DNA of 64,000 nt from Pythium myriotylum (GCA_023091665.1 JALJCQ010000026.1:620001-684000); one strand, 5' to 3'; positions 17,304-27,032 are shown, numbered from the stretch's first letter. Notes: generated by a model not told the origin, from the letters alone. Made by a program: numbers and translations.

Positions 17304-19879
17304 CTGCCCCCACCGCTGCTCTGCTGCATGCCCTTGGGTGTCGACGTGTCGCGCGATAGCCCTCGCTCCTCTTGCACGAGGTGGAAGCGGTGGCGCAAGA
17401 AGGCCATTTCAAACTCTCCCTTGAGCATCTCGGCTGGGTATTCCTCGTCGACAGTCGCCCAAGTACCCACAAGCGCCATGAAGATTCGCGAATCAAGAAA
17501 GTCGGGCACGACCACGTTGCGCATGAGCTCATAACACTCGTTCTCGACCTCGTCGAACGTTGTGCGTGAAGCCGCGTCCAGCTGTGCCACTACGCGACCG
17601 CGTAGCGCCTCGGACACATTAATTAGCGCATTCCGCGTGTTGTTGGGGTTGAGGTACTTGTCGTAGAGCTTCTTGGCCGATCGCAGAACGATTTGATAGC
17701 TCGGCAGTCGCCGGAAGTGCTCGATCTCCTCGAACAACGTGAGGTTCTCAGCGCAGTGCTGTGACTCGAGGAACAAGCGGAACTGTTTGGTGCTCAACTG
17801 GTTCTGCAGGAGCAAGTCCAAGTGTGCAAGCTCGAGCTTGCCTTTCTTGGCAGCTGCGTCGATGGCCTTCAGGTCACTCTCAACGCCAGACTCTTTGAAC
17901 TGTTTCGCCAGTTTCTTGAGCTCATGGTATTGCTGAGACTTAACGAAGCGCGGCAGTGAATCTTGCAGCATACCCTGCCGCACGCGTTGCGAGATCCGTT
18001 TGAACATATCGATAGACGGGTTCAGCAAGCGCGCGCCGATCTCATCGCGCATCGCACGGCTCATGTCAACCTGCATTTTTGCGCTCGGGAGAATGTACTT
18101 GCGGTAAATCTTCTTGGCCGTGTGCTGCAAGAACTCGATGCCCGGCAGGAGTTTGAAGTCTTCCACTTCCTGACAGAAGGCGAGGAACTGGTCGATGCCG
18201 CGCTTGTGCATGAACTGCTTGAAGAATTTCTTCCCATGCGAATCGCTGAGTAAGATCGTGAGCTGCTCTGCCGGCGTGAACACGGGGCCCTGTTGGCCGT
18301 CGACTGCAGCTGAGGCCACACAGGCGGCATCAAGTTGCGCGTGCGAAGCTCCATCGTTCTTCATTGGAATCAGCTTAGCCACAGGGTAGTGCATGGCCGC
18401 TTCGATGAGCTGGAACTCGTTCATCGCGTCGAGCTTTTTCTGCAGCTGCTCGTGCTGCTCGGGCGAATACTTGAACGTGCGTGCAAACGGTAGCTTTCGT
18501 CGCTCGGGCTTGAGTTTCCGCGAGTACTCAAGGTACTCGCTCGTGCGGCAGAAGCTCTTCCAGATTTCGTCTGATATTTTCTGAAATACGAGCACTTGCG
18601 CCTCGTAAAAGAGTTTTGGCAGGAGTGCCTGGTTGGCATCGACGGCTGCGTTCAGCTCGGCTAGAACAAAATCTGGTAGATCAAGGAAGTTGCGCGAAGT
18701 CTTGGTGCAGTACCGATCATAAATCTTTCTCGTTTTGTTGACGATGAAGCTGAGGTTGGGTAATCGTTTGCAATCCTCGACTTCTAAGTAGAAGAGCAAG
18801 TTCTCCAGCGCCAGTGCTTCCATGCAGTACGTCTTGAGGAATCGCAGTTTAGCAGGATGTGACAGGATGCCTTGCAGCGAGTGGTCCTCGGCCTCGCTCT
18901 GACTCTGCTGTTGCTGGAGCTGCTTGGAACTAGCAGGCGTTGGCGCGCAGAACTCGATCATTTTCTTGAAGAGTCGGTTCTCACGGAAGCGTGGATACAC
19001 AGACTGCTCGAGTGCGGTGAGACAAACCTGCTGCGCGTCGGTGTAGATGCCGGCCGAGATGTTGTCTCCCTGCAGCGCCGTCTCAATGTCTGTGAGCATA
19101 CTCGAGGTCACACACACGGGCGATGGTGCCTCGGGTGACAAGAACTTGTCGTAAATCTTCCGGAGTCGCCGATGAGTGTACGAGTGCGACGGCAGTTGAG
19201 CGAGCGCGTCGATCTCGACCCAAAACCTGATCCAGTCGCTCCCGTGGGCGATTCGCTCCGTGTCGGCATAGCTTGTGATCATCTTTAGTGTCGTCGGGTC
19301 GGTCAACACGTCGGTGGTAAACACCGGTGTAAGGTTCTGGGTGAGGTCAAACGTCGAGCTGGAGCCACCGGGCAAGTTGGCGACACTGCGACCGAATGAA
19401 CCGTCGCTCAGCGTCCCAAGGCCGCGAGCATTGGGAGCGACTCGTGTCCGTCGGAACGAGCCAGAACTCGACCCCGTGCTCATCTCGTCTTCGACTTGAA
19501 CTGCATCCGTGATGCCAATGTCTCCGTCGTCGATACTGTTGGCGATCGCCATCAACGTCTCGCTTGTAAGTGGCTGCTGGATGAGGACTGTCGGGTCATC
19601 AACAGTCTCGGAGACTCTCTCTTCGTCAGCTTTCGCTTGTGAGTCTTGCGCATGGCTCTCTACGTCTCTCGTGTCAACGTCGTTGGTTCCCTGTGCTTCA
19701 ACGCTGTGGACCCGCTCGTATCCGTGAGCGACGACCCCCTTCAAGTGTGCGAAGACTTCCTCGTCCGACACAACATCGCCGTCCCCACAGCTCAGCCGTC
19801 GGTACTCTTGCTGGACTTTCGCGAACGTGTCCATGTCGACGTCGTCGTCGTTCTGGATGACGGACGCGCCGGCGCCCAT
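17300..19879 (-). CDS. Multi-RGS-domain protein with predicted N-myristoylation
   Basis: An 859-residue protein starting M-G-A-G-A-S, a good match to the N-myristoylation consensus (Gly2, Ser6), which would anchor it to membranes. After an acidic, Ser/Gly-rich linker of about 185 residues there are four RGS-like helical bundles, near residues 190-310, 340-460, 540-670 and 715-835. They are recognised by E-N-L-L-F-Y-L-E-V-E-D-C-K, Q-F-L-A-F-C-Q-E-V-E-D-F-K and E-N-L-T-L-F-E-E-I-E-H-F-R, each followed by a K-K-[IL]-Y-x-K-Y helix. RGS domains accelerate GTP hydrolysis by heterotrimeric G-alpha subunits; whether all four are active is unknown. The first is the most degenerate. The gene is convergent with bZIP-3 and divergent from the small membrane gene at 20250. 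Confidence 0.88.
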   Translation of the reverse strand: MGAGASVIQNDDDVDMDTFAKVQQEYRRLSCGDGDVVSDEEVFAHLKGVVAHGYERVHSVEAQGTNDVDTRDVESHAQDSQAKADEERVSETVDDPTVLIQQPLTSETLMAIANSIDDGDIGITDAVQVEDEMSTGSSSGSFRRTRVAPNARGLGTLSDGSFGRSVANLPGGSSSTFDLTQNLTPVFTTDVLTDPTTLKMITSYADTERIAHGSDWIRFWVEIDALAQLPSHSYTHRRLRKIYDKFLSPEAPSPVCVTSSMLTDIETALQGDNISAGIYTDAQQVCLTALEQSVYPRFRENRLFKKMIEFCAPTPASSKQLQQQQSQSEAEDHSLQGILSHPAKLRFLKTYCMEALALENLLFYLEVEDCKRLPNLSFIVNKTRKIYDRYCTKTSRNFLDLPDFVLAELNAAVDANQALLPKLFYEAQVLVFQKISDEIWKSFCRTSEYLEYSRKLKPERRKLPFARTFKYSPEQHEQLQKKLDAMNEFQLIEAAMHYPVAKLIPMKNDGASHAQLDAACVASAAVDGQQGPVFTPAEQLTILLSDSHGKKFFKQFMHKRGIDQFLAFCQEVEDFKLLPGIEFLQHTAKKIYRKYILPSAKMQVDMSRAMRDEIGARLLNPSIDMFKRISQRVRQGMLQDSLPRFVKSQQYHELKKLAKQFKESGVESDLKAIDAAAKKGKLELAHLDLLLQNQLSTKQFRLFLESQHCAENLTLFEEIEHFRRLPSYQIVLRSAKKLYDKYLNPNNTRNALINVSEALRGRVVAQLDAASRTTFDEVENECYELMRNVVVPDFLDSRIFMALVGTWATVDEEYPAEMLKGEFEMAFLRHRFHLVQEERGLSRDTSTPKGMQQSSGGGS

Positions 19880-20249
19880 CGCTGCGAGATTTGCTTCACG
19901 ACGAGATCTCGTGACGGCTGCCGACGCAAGCGCGGCGCCCAGAACCCCAGCGACGGAGTATTCCTAGCGCCAACTCGTTGCATGCCTTCAAATAGAAACG
20001 GATCAGCAGTCGAGGATGAGACCGTGCCGAACGCCGAGAGGACATGGTCCATTCCGTCGAACCTTTTCAAGCGCCAATCAGAACCCAGCTAAAATGGAAT
20101 GTTGCCTTCCAAGCCAGCCAATCAGTGAGCTCTAAAGTGGGAACCCTGGGGGGAAAATGCGCATTGGAGACCTCTCCAAACTCATTGCCGTCTCGACTGC
20201 TCATTCCGCAATTCGCCTCCGCCCACTGAAGCTCCTTACTCGTCTCACC
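19880..20249. promoter_or_regulatory. Divergent promoter with two CCAAT boxes and an oomycete Inr
   Basis: The stretch between the RGS and small membrane-protein start codons holds CCAATCA at 20074 and again at 20118, and GCTCATTCCGCAATTC at 20199-20214. The last matches the oomycete initiator consensus (GCTCATTYYNCAWTTT) at nearly every position. Confidence 0.7.
20199..20214 (+). promoter_or_regulatory. Oomycete Inr-like core promoter
   Basis: GCTCATTCCGCAATTC matches the oomycete initiator at 15 of 16 positions. It lies 36 bp upstream of the ATG at 20250, the usual spacing for a transcription start. It argues against the upstream ATG at 20157 being used. Confidence 0.75.
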
Positions 20250-20786
20250 ATGGACCCCATCGCCCCGTCGCTGCTCTCGCTCGTGATCGCTCTCTGCGCC
20301 GTCATGAGCGTCGCGATCGCCTTCGCAATGCGTCGCCACTCGCTTCCAATCGAAGACATACCAGACGAAGTGCAAACCGTCAGTCCAGTGGTCCACGAAC
20401 AAGAGGAAGATCAAGAACCCGAGTCGGTCGATCTCCCAGTCAAGAGCGTCGATGACGAGCCGATCGTGTCGTCTGCATCAACTACCGAGGCCAGCGGCTC
20501 CAGTGAAGAAGATGAGGGCGAGGACCACGGAACTGAAGGGCTCGCGGTCCCCCTCGTGCCTCCTGTCGTGCTCGCGCCCACGCCAGCCTTCAAGTCGAGC
20601 CTCCTGGCCTCGATCGCTGCAGAGGAAGCCGCCGCGTCGGCTGAGAAGAAGCCACGCCGCCGTCGCCGCACGCGCTCGCGAAAGCCCTCGCTCGAGGCGT
20701 CGGCCAAGCGTGCGAAGCCTTCGTCGCGCCGCCCTCGCTACCGTGCCAAGCAATCGACTGCGGCCGTTGAGGCGGCCGCCATGTAA
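20250..20786 (+). CDS. Small single-pass membrane protein with basic tail
   Basis: A 178-residue protein. An N-terminal hydrophobic segment at residues about 8-28 (L-L-S-L-V-I-A-L-C-A-V-M-S-V-A-I-A) looks like a signal anchor. It is followed by an acidic Ser/Glu-rich middle and a strongly basic Arg/Lys-rich C-terminus (R-R-R-R-R-T-R-S-R). I recognise no family. The start at 20250 is preferred because the Inr at 20199 would put the earlier ATG upstream of the transcription start. The basic tail could bind nucleic acid or acidic lipids, but that is speculation. Confidence 0.6.
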   Translation: MDPIAPSLLSLVIALCAVMSVAIAFAMRRHSLPIEDIPDEVQTVSPVVHEQEEDQEPESVDLPVKSVDDEPIVSSASTTEASGSSEEDEGEDHGTEGLAVPLVPPVVLAPTPAFKSSLLASIAAEEAAASAEKKPRRRRRTRSRKPSLEASAKRAKPSSRRPRYRAKQSTAAVEAAAM

Positions 20787-20887
20787 GTATTTGCCTGAGT
20801 AGTGTAAGTAGTAGGTCCGTGTCGTGCAACAAATCCAGAATCTATTTAACCACTTGCGTTCGTGTATGTCTCGTAACTCATCGCGTC

Positions 20888-23800
20888 TCACGTGAAGAGA
20901 GCATGCAGCGCTGCCTGCTGCGGGCCGCTGAGCGAGCCCCAGGCCTGCGCCATTGCATCGGCCGGTAGCGTCGCACGAAGCAGTGTCAGCGCATCGGCGA
21001 CCTGCGTCCGGACCTCTTGGAACGACTCCTTGCCCACTTGTTTTTCGAAGGTTCGCGCGTGGGCCACGGCCTCGGCGAAGACTCGGACGAGCCCAGCGAT
21101 GTGGGCTGGTTGCTGCAGCACGAAGGCGTTGCGGTCGCGCACGTAGCCGCAGAGCCGCTGCAGCACGAGACACGACTCCTCGAGGTCACCACGCAGCGGC
21201 AGCATGGAGAGCCACTGCGGGAAGAGCGCGGCATCGCCCACGACGGCGTGGTGCTCGACGCAGATGAGTCCGATGGCCGAGACGGCGTTATCGGTGGCGT
21301 TGACCATGTACGGCTCGTGCGCGTGGGGCAGCGCGACGACGTCCAGAAGCAGCTGCAGCGAAGCCTGTGCATGGGGCGCGAAGCGTGCTCCACCAACACG
21401 CGACAGCAAGCCGATACCGTACGCCGCCGCCTGGATGAGCGGCGGGTAGCCTTCGCTCGTCTGCAAGACATCCACGAGCATGGGCAGGAAGACGTCAGTC
21501 TGCTGCACGGCAGGCTCGCCACAGAACTCAATCACGTCGTCCAGGATGTAGAGCGCGAGCTTGCGGTCCTCAGCGAGGCAGTGCGCAGCCGAGAGCTCGA
21601 CAATCTTCTCCCAGAGGAGCGCCTGGAAGACTGGGAAGAAGGCAGCGCCGTGGGTCTTGGCAAGGTGGCCGATGCAGTCGGCCATGAGGAACTGCACCTC
21701 AGGCTCGAGGTCCTCGTCATTGCCGCCAGCACTACTCTCGTCTTCTCCTTCGTCTTCGTACTGCTCGTCGTCTTCGTCGCCACTCCCAATCGCTCGCTCC
21801 GCACGCTTCACGGCGCGGCGCTGGAAACTGTCGGCGAGCACGAGCAGCAGCGCTTGAACCACTTCGCGAAGCTGCGCCTCGTTCAACCGCACGCTCGCAT
21901 GGGACGCCTGCGCGTTGTCCACGCACAGCTTCATGCTCTGCATGATGCTCAGCACGAGGTCGAGCTCGGGCTCGGACGTCAGCGCGTGCACGAGCCGGCC
22001 CATGGCGAAGTCGACCATTTGCTTGATGGCCTCGGCGTTGACAGCGGCGGCTCCGTCGGCCGTCGCGAGCGCCACGCAGTGCACAAGCGCCGGCATAGCC
22101 GCGATCGACGCCGCGCGAATGTCGGAGTGCACGCACTCGGTCATGAGCGGCGCCAGCACCTGCGTCACTTGCTCGGCGTACGGGAAGAAGGCTTCCTCGA
22201 GGTCCGTGACCATGCCCGCGAGCAGTTGGCACGCTGTCGCCTTCTCCTCGAGCACCGACGTACGGATGCTCATGGTCTTGTCGTTGACCTGCGCAATCTG
22301 AATGTCGTCGTGCTCACTCGATGTGTCACTCGCCGTGTCGTCGTCGCTGTCACGGCCGAAGGTCGCTGGGTCCACCTCGAACTCGGCCTGTTGCATCGCA
22401 GCCTGCAGCAACGTGGGCATGACCACGGGCAGATAGCTCGCAAAGTCCTTGCCGAGGCACTTGCAGAAGCGCGCCCACGCCTGCAATAAATACGTGCGGA
22501 TGCCTTCGTTCTCAACGATCTGCGGCGTCTGCTGCATCTGCGCCATGAGCTTCATGATCTCGACAGCGTCGGAGCCGAAAAGGTCTTTGCCGACAGCAAG
22601 ACCGATGAGGCTGATGCACTCGAGCGTGATGCCGCCCAGCGTGAACGCGCCTGCGGCGCCCGTGGTTGTCGACTCGGCAAGGCAGCCCACGAGGATCTGA
22701 TGGAGCGTGGGCATGACGGCACTGTAGTACTGTGCGAAGGAGGCGCCAGCGACCGTCGCGACCGACGAGAGCGCCGTCAGCGTCTGCTCACGCACGACGT
22801 GGGCCACCTGCGGCTGCTGCAGCACGGCGAATAGCTGATGGAGGAGGTTCTCCAGGTACGGCTGCAGCAGCTGCGGCGAGCACATGTCGATAAACTGGCG
22901 CAGCGCTGTGGCGGCGTGGGCCTGCAAGCGCGGTCGCTCGTGCTGCTGGAGATAGTGGATGAGCACACCGAGTGCCTGCGCGTGGTACGCATCCTGGAAA
23001 TGGGGCGACTGGTCCATGGACATTTGGCCGATCACGTCAATGGCTGTGCAGCAGACGCGCGGGTGCGGGTCGTGGCACTGCGCAAGCAGGTGACGCACGA
23101 TCTCATCGAGTTCGCGGGCCTCGAGCACTTCGAGGATCTGGCAGAGCCCGACAAGCGCCGCGTGGCGGTGCATCCACGAGTCCTGGCGCGCGGCGTACTC
23201 GCGGATGAGCGCGAAGCACTTTGGCAGCGACTTCTTCGCGCCCATGGCACCGACTAATCGCTCTAGCGCTTCGCTTCCGACGTCGAAGTTGGAGATCTCT
23301 TGGGACACGAGGTCGTCGCTCTCCTCGCAGGTCGCGACGCTCCACGAGTCGACGTCGTCGAGCTCGAGCATCATACGGAAGACGACGGGGAAGACGCTGG
23401 CGACGAAGCCGTTCTTGGGCAGCTTGCGGCACGCGGGCGCCGCGTTTTCGGCGAGCGAGACGAGGAACTCCATCGCGAGCTGTCGGCAGCCGTCGGGCAG
23501 CGCGTTCGAGTCGGCGATCTGGACCATGGTCTCGACGATCTCCTTGAGCATGGGCTTGAAGTAGAGCGCGTGCGGCTCGGTGACCTCGATGAGCACCTCG
23601 AGCAGCTCCATGACGTCGTTGAACTGGCTCTGGTTGAGCAGTCGGTGGAGCACGGCGAGCACGAGCGGCACCGTGTTGGTGAGCAGCTCCTGGCGCTGGA
23701 GGTGGAAGGGCGCCTCGAGATTGATGAGCAGCATGGCGAGCGCGCGCACGGCGTTGAGCGCGACGCGTCCCTCCGCGTCTTGGAGCAGCCGCAGCAGCGT

Positions 23801-24346
23801 CGAGAGCACGGTGGTCTCGAACTGCGCGGCGGCGTCGCTGTCGTCGTCGCTCTCGATGGCGCCGGCGAGGTAGATGGCGATGATCTCGAGCACGCGCAGC
23901 GTGGTCTCGCGCAGCGTGGCGTTGGCCTGGTCGTTGGACCACTGGAGCAGCGTGGGCAGCAGCTCGTCCCACTGGCCGTCCTCGAGGATGCTCGAGGCGA
24001 GCTCGCCGACCGTGTCGCAGACCTTGCGCCGGATGCCGCGGTCGGTCTCGGCGTGGAGCACGGCGAGCAGCGTGTGCTTGACGTGCGCGCGCGCGTCGTC
24101 GCTGGCGTCGGGCCAGAGCGACACGGCGTCGCTGAGCAGCACGCGGCGCAGCAGCACGGCCGCGAGCCCGCGCACGTCGTCGCCGCGCGGCGAGTGGACG
24201 ACGCCGACGAGCCCCGCGAGCGTCGCGTCGGGCTGCGACGCGCGCAGCTCGGCGAAGAGCGCCTCCGCGCGCTTGCGGTCGGCGTTGTCGACGCCCATGA
24301 AGCGCCGCAGCAGCGCCTCCCAGTCGTCCAGCGACGGCGAGCTCAT
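20888..24346 (-). CDS. IPO5: Importin-beta family nuclear transport receptor (importin-5-like)
   Basis: A 1152-residue single-exon protein made almost entirely of HEAT-type helical repeats. The N-terminus carries the importin-N-type arrangement (A-E-A-L-F-A-E-L, then L-A-A-V-L-L-R-R-V-L) followed by a C-D-T-V-G-E-L-A stretch and D-G-Q-W-D-E-L-L-P-T-L, typical of the importin-4/5 (Kap121/RanBP5) subgroup. An acidic loop (E-D-E-G-E-D-E-S-S at about residues 860-880) interrupts the repeats, as in karyopherins. Length agrees with importin-5 (about 1100 residues). It should carry cargo such as ribosomal proteins or histones through nuclear pores under Ran-GTP control. Importin-4 is the main alternative assignment. 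Confidence 0.85.
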   Translation of the reverse strand: MSSPSLDDWEALLRRFMGVDNADRKRAEALFAELRASQPDATLAGLVGVVHSPRGDDVRGLAAVLLRRVLLSDAVSLWPDASDDARAHVKHTLLAVLHAETDRGIRRKVCDTVGELASSILEDGQWDELLPTLLQWSNDQANATLRETTLRVLEIIAIYLAGAIESDDDSDAAAQFETTVLSTLLRLLQDAEGRVALNAVRALAMLLINLEAPFHLQRQELLTNTVPLVLAVLHRLLNQSQFNDVMELLEVLIEVTEPHALYFKPMLKEIVETMVQIADSNALPDGCRQLAMEFLVSLAENAAPACRKLPKNGFVASVFPVVFRMMLELDDVDSWSVATCEESDDLVSQEISNFDVGSEALERLVGAMGAKKSLPKCFALIREYAARQDSWMHRHAALVGLCQILEVLEARELDEIVRHLLAQCHDPHPRVCCTAIDVIGQMSMDQSPHFQDAYHAQALGVLIHYLQQHERPRLQAHAATALRQFIDMCSPQLLQPYLENLLHQLFAVLQQPQVAHVVREQTLTALSSVATVAGASFAQYYSAVMPTLHQILVGCLAESTTTGAAGAFTLGGITLECISLIGLAVGKDLFGSDAVEIMKLMAQMQQTPQIVENEGIRTYLLQAWARFCKCLGKDFASYLPVVMPTLLQAAMQQAEFEVDPATFGRDSDDDTASDTSSEHDDIQIAQVNDKTMSIRTSVLEEKATACQLLAGMVTDLEEAFFPYAEQVTQVLAPLMTECVHSDIRAASIAAMPALVHCVALATADGAAAVNAEAIKQMVDFAMGRLVHALTSEPELDLVLSIMQSMKLCVDNAQASHASVRLNEAQLREVVQALLLVLADSFQRRAVKRAERAIGSGDEDDEQYEDEGEDESSAGGNDEDLEPEVQFLMADCIGHLAKTHGAAFFPVFQALLWEKIVELSAAHCLAEDRKLALYILDDVIEFCGEPAVQQTDVFLPMLVDVLQTSEGYPPLIQAAAYGIGLLSRVGGARFAPHAQASLQLLLDVVALPHAHEPYMVNATDNAVSAIGLICVEHHAVVGDAALFPQWLSMLPLRGDLEESCLVLQRLCGYVRDRNAFVLQQPAHIAGLVRVFAEAVAHARTFEKQVGKESFQEVRTQVADALTLLRATLPADAMAQAWGSLSGPQQAALHALFT

Positions 24347-24442
24347 GGCGCGAGGGAAGATGGGATATGGCTGCCTTCCAGGCCACCAGTTCTTCGACGG
24401 AGAGATTTCATTGGGGAAAACAGGATACGTATATGCGCTTTT

Positions 24443-25879
24443 TCAACCAACCGCACGCCGCGAATCCACTGGCCCACCTCCATGTGTACCCATCTGGCGC
24501 GCAGCGCTGGAGCTGCTCGCGTCGAAGGCCGCGAGCGGCAGCGACACGACGCGCGGCTGCACGCGCGCCACGCGCTTGCGCTCGCTCTCGCGCACGAGGT
24601 CCGCCCACTTGAGCGTCGCGCCCTCGAGGCGGCCGCGCAGCTGCGCGAGGCGGCGCAGCAGCGACGCGTCCGGGCGCGCGCCCAGCGCCGCGGCGTCGCG
24701 GTCGGCGATCTGCTGCCAGTCGCCGACGAGCGGCAGGAAGCGCTTGCGGATCTCGAGCACGTGGTCCGAGAGGTTGCGGAAGAGCACCTCGTTCTCGCTC
24801 GACTTGGCGCAGAGATGCGTCGGGATCGAGATCGTGAGCTGGTACGACGAGCTCCCGAGCCCGTACGCCTGCACGATCTCGTTGATATCCATGTCCTCGT
24901 GAGGCGCGTCGTCTACAGAGCTGGTTTCTTCATCGTGGCTATCGTGCGCAGTCTCATCGCCGCCCACATCCTCCCACTCGACGTCTTCTTCGTCGTCGCC
25001 ACCATCCGCAGCAGAATCGACGTGGCTGAGATCGAGATCTTTCGTTGGGACAGAATCCCACAATACGCCATCATCGTCATCGTGCTCGTTGGATTGTTCA
25101 CCAGCAGGGCTCTTGCCGCCAGCGATGGACGGCGCTTCCTGAGGTGGCTCGTCCACTTCGAACGCCTCGAGAGTCGGAATCAGGATCTCGAAGATGCTCT
25201 CCATCTCCGTGATCGTGGTCTCCATCTCGGGTACGAGCGTCTCCATTTCACGCCGCATCTTCTTGAGCTGCACTTCTCGCACCGAGGTTTGGTGTCGTAT
25301 CCGCTCGACTTGCTGCGCCTGCGCGTCAGCCGCCCTGTCCTTCCTTCGAGGAAACACATACCCCACGTCCACGAGCCCGGCGTGTCCGGCCACGATGGTC
25401 GGATACCGCGCGCCGAACTCGTCCTTCCACGCCTCGACCATCGCCAAGACCGTCTCCACGTCGTCGCTCTGCCGTTTCCTCGAGCCTCGCGGCCGCGCGA
25501 CCGCGACGTCTTTCTCGCCGGCAGCTTCCAGCAGCTTCGTGAAGAACGCTGCCGCCTGAGCGGCCACGAGCGAGCGGAACGCCGCCGACCGCGCGAAGAG
25601 CTCGCCCGCGAGCGCGACCACGCGCGGCAGCAGCGCGCGCTGTCTCTTGGCGCTGCTCAGCTGCCCCGAGACGGCGTCGAACGCGCGCTGCACATGCCGC
25701 GGGTCCTTGTGGTCGCGCAGGAACCGCTTGAGCGCCGCGAGCGCGCTCTCGGGCGTCGCGCGCGCTGGCTCGTCTGCCGCGTCGCGTCGCCGCCGCTTGC
25801 TGCCGAGCGCCGGGCGGAAGTACTCGTGCAGCAGCGCGTCCAGCTGCCGCTCTTCCGTCGCCGCGTTCACGGCGTCCAT
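24443..25879 (-). CDS. UVSSA: UV-stimulated scaffold protein A-like (transcription-coupled repair)
   Basis: A 478-residue protein. The N-terminal third is helical and VHS/ENTH-like, ending in W-K-D-E-F-G-A-R-Y-P with V-G-Y-V-F-P-R-R-K, which recalls the W-x-x-x-F-G-x-x-Y segment of UVSSA. A coiled coil (E-M-E-T-T-I-T-E-M-E-S-I-F) and an acidic region follow. The C-terminal part resembles the DUF2043 region (L-V-G-D-W-Q-Q-I, L-K-W-A-D-L-V-R). UVSSA brings USP7 and TFIIH to stalled RNA polymerase II. The Cys-rich zinc motif that normally ends DUF2043 is not visible before the stop codon; the frame ends about 100 bp before the next start codon. It could be divergent, lost or hidden by a missed exon. 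The assignment is moderate. Confidence 0.6.
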   Translation of the reverse strand: MDAVNAATEERQLDALLHEYFRPALGSKRRRRDAADEPARATPESALAALKRFLRDHKDPRHVQRAFDAVSGQLSSAKRQRALLPRVVALAGELFARSAAFRSLVAAQAAAFFTKLLEAAGEKDVAVARPRGSRKRQSDDVETVLAMVEAWKDEFGARYPTIVAGHAGLVDVGYVFPRRKDRAADAQAQQVERIRHQTSVREVQLKKMRREMETLVPEMETTITEMESIFEILIPTLEAFEVDEPPQEAPSIAGGKSPAGEQSNEHDDDDGVLWDSVPTKDLDLSHVDSAADGGDDEEDVEWEDVGGDETAHDSHDEETSSVDDAPHEDMDINEIVQAYGLGSSSYQLTISIPTHLCAKSSENEVLFRNLSDHVLEIRKRFLPLVGDWQQIADRDAAALGARPDASLLRRLAQLRGRLEGATLKWADLVRESERKRVARVQPRVVSLPLAAFDASSSSAARQMGTHGGGPVDSRRAVG

Positions 25880-26118
25880 GGTCGTGTACCCTCGTGCGTT
25901 CGTTTTTGTATAAATTCTAAATTGGGGTATAAAGTTCTACAAACGTCATTACATGTCATTAAAGAGGGGTATCTTCGCGAATGTTTCCGAGCCCGCCACT
26001 CGCCCACGAAGATCGTCGCGCCCACGATGAGCGTGCGTGTTCTCATTGCCTCTCGACGCCTGGCGGGCGCGCGGCGTCTCACGGTGTAACCCTCGTAACC
26101 CTCCAGAGCGCTCCGCAG

Positions 26119-26628
26119 ATGCCGATGAACCCTGAGCAGCTCCAGGCGGAGCAGATGAAGCAGAAGTGAGTCCTCTCTCTCTCTCTCTTTCTCTATCGCC
26201 GACGACGCGACTGACGACGGACGCGTAGGCAGCAGGAGGACATGCGCAGCTCACTCCTGCAGCAGGTGCTGCAGCCGGAGGCCCGCGAGAGACGTGAGTA
26301 GCCGCTCACGGGGTCACCACCTGCTTTGGCTAATGGCTTGCGACGCAGTGTCGAGAATATCGATTGTCAAGCCCGAGAAGGCGCGCGCCATTGAAGACAT
26401 GGTCATCCAGATGGCGCAGCGCGGACAGCTCGCGGCCAAGATCGACGAGGACAAGCTCATCGAGTTGCTTGAACGCGCCGGAGAGAACGAGGAGAAGCAG
26501 CGCACGAAAGTCACGGTGCGTGGCTTTGCGCTCACGGGACCCGTGGGCAAGACGCTAATCGAGCTCTGTAGGTCAAGCGACGAACGTACTTTAGCGACGA
26601 GGAAGAAGACGACGATGACGATTTCTGA
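26119..26628 (+). CDS. PDCD5: PDCD5 (TFAR19) homologue, four exons
   Basis: Four short exons (26119-26165, 26229-26293, 26349-26515, 26572-26628), separated by introns of 63, 55 and 56 bp, splice to a 111-residue protein. The product has M-R-S-S-L-L-Q-Q-V-L-x-P-E-A-R-E-R-L-S-R-I followed by V-K-P-E-K-A-R-A-I-E-D and I-Q-M-A-Q-R-G-Q-L, the hallmark of the PDCD5/archaeal double-stranded-DNA-binding family. It ends in R-R-x-Y-F-S-D-E-E and an acidic tail, as in animal PDCD5. It is a small helical-bundle protein implicated in chaperonin/tubulin handling and apoptosis in animals; its role in oomycetes is unknown. All splice sites are GT..AG and restore frame. Confidence 0.9.
26166..26228 (+). other. 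PDCD5 intron 1 (63 bp)
   Basis: GTGAGT donor and GCGTAG acceptor, with a TC-rich tract inside. It interrupts a Lys codon (phase 2). Confidence 0.85.
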
Positions 26629-27032
26629 TGTGTGGGCTTCTTAGCGCCTTCGCTTGACCACCATGCGGTAGGATCCAGTCAAATCGAACACTTGTGTTTT
26701 GGATGCACGATTCATTTTGTGATCGTTGGTGAAATTGAGTGATCTGGCTTCTCACCTTCCTCTTCTGCGTCTGTGATGGCACGAATGATGTCGTACATTA
26801 ATGAATTAGACAGCACTACTCCGAGAGTAAATGACTCATTTGTTGCAAGCTCGTCTAGGTCTCACGTCAGTTCATAAAGTGTGAAGCAAGCAAAGCGATA
26901 TCATTGCTACTTGGTTTGTATTGTATCTTGGGTGGCGCTCTAATGGCAGCCTAAATATTATAGGTGGTTGTTCTAGCTTGACTATCACGCGACGATTGGA
27001 CACTGAGACTTGTATCTACACGTTGGTCTTGT
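26629..27032. other. AT-rich intergenic region
   Basis: Convergent 3' ends of PDCD5 and the membrane-protein gene. The region is AT-rich, and no gene is seen. Confidence 0.5.

Noticed and set aside
20157..20249. Upstream ATG extending the small membrane protein
   Set aside because: It lies upstream of the strong Inr at 20199, so it would not be in the mRNA.
21017..22489. 490-residue plus-strand frame
   Set aside because: Reverse-strand shadow of the importin-like gene, without motifs.
23300..26089. 929-residue plus-strand frame
   Set aside because: Antisense to the importin-like and UVSSA-like genes. It is high-G+C shadow coding with Arg/Glu-biased low-complexity translation.
26028..26090. 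20-codon uORF before PDCD5
   Set aside because: Position relative to the transcription start is unknown. A weak Inr-like CTCATTGCC lies inside it, so it may not be transcribed.
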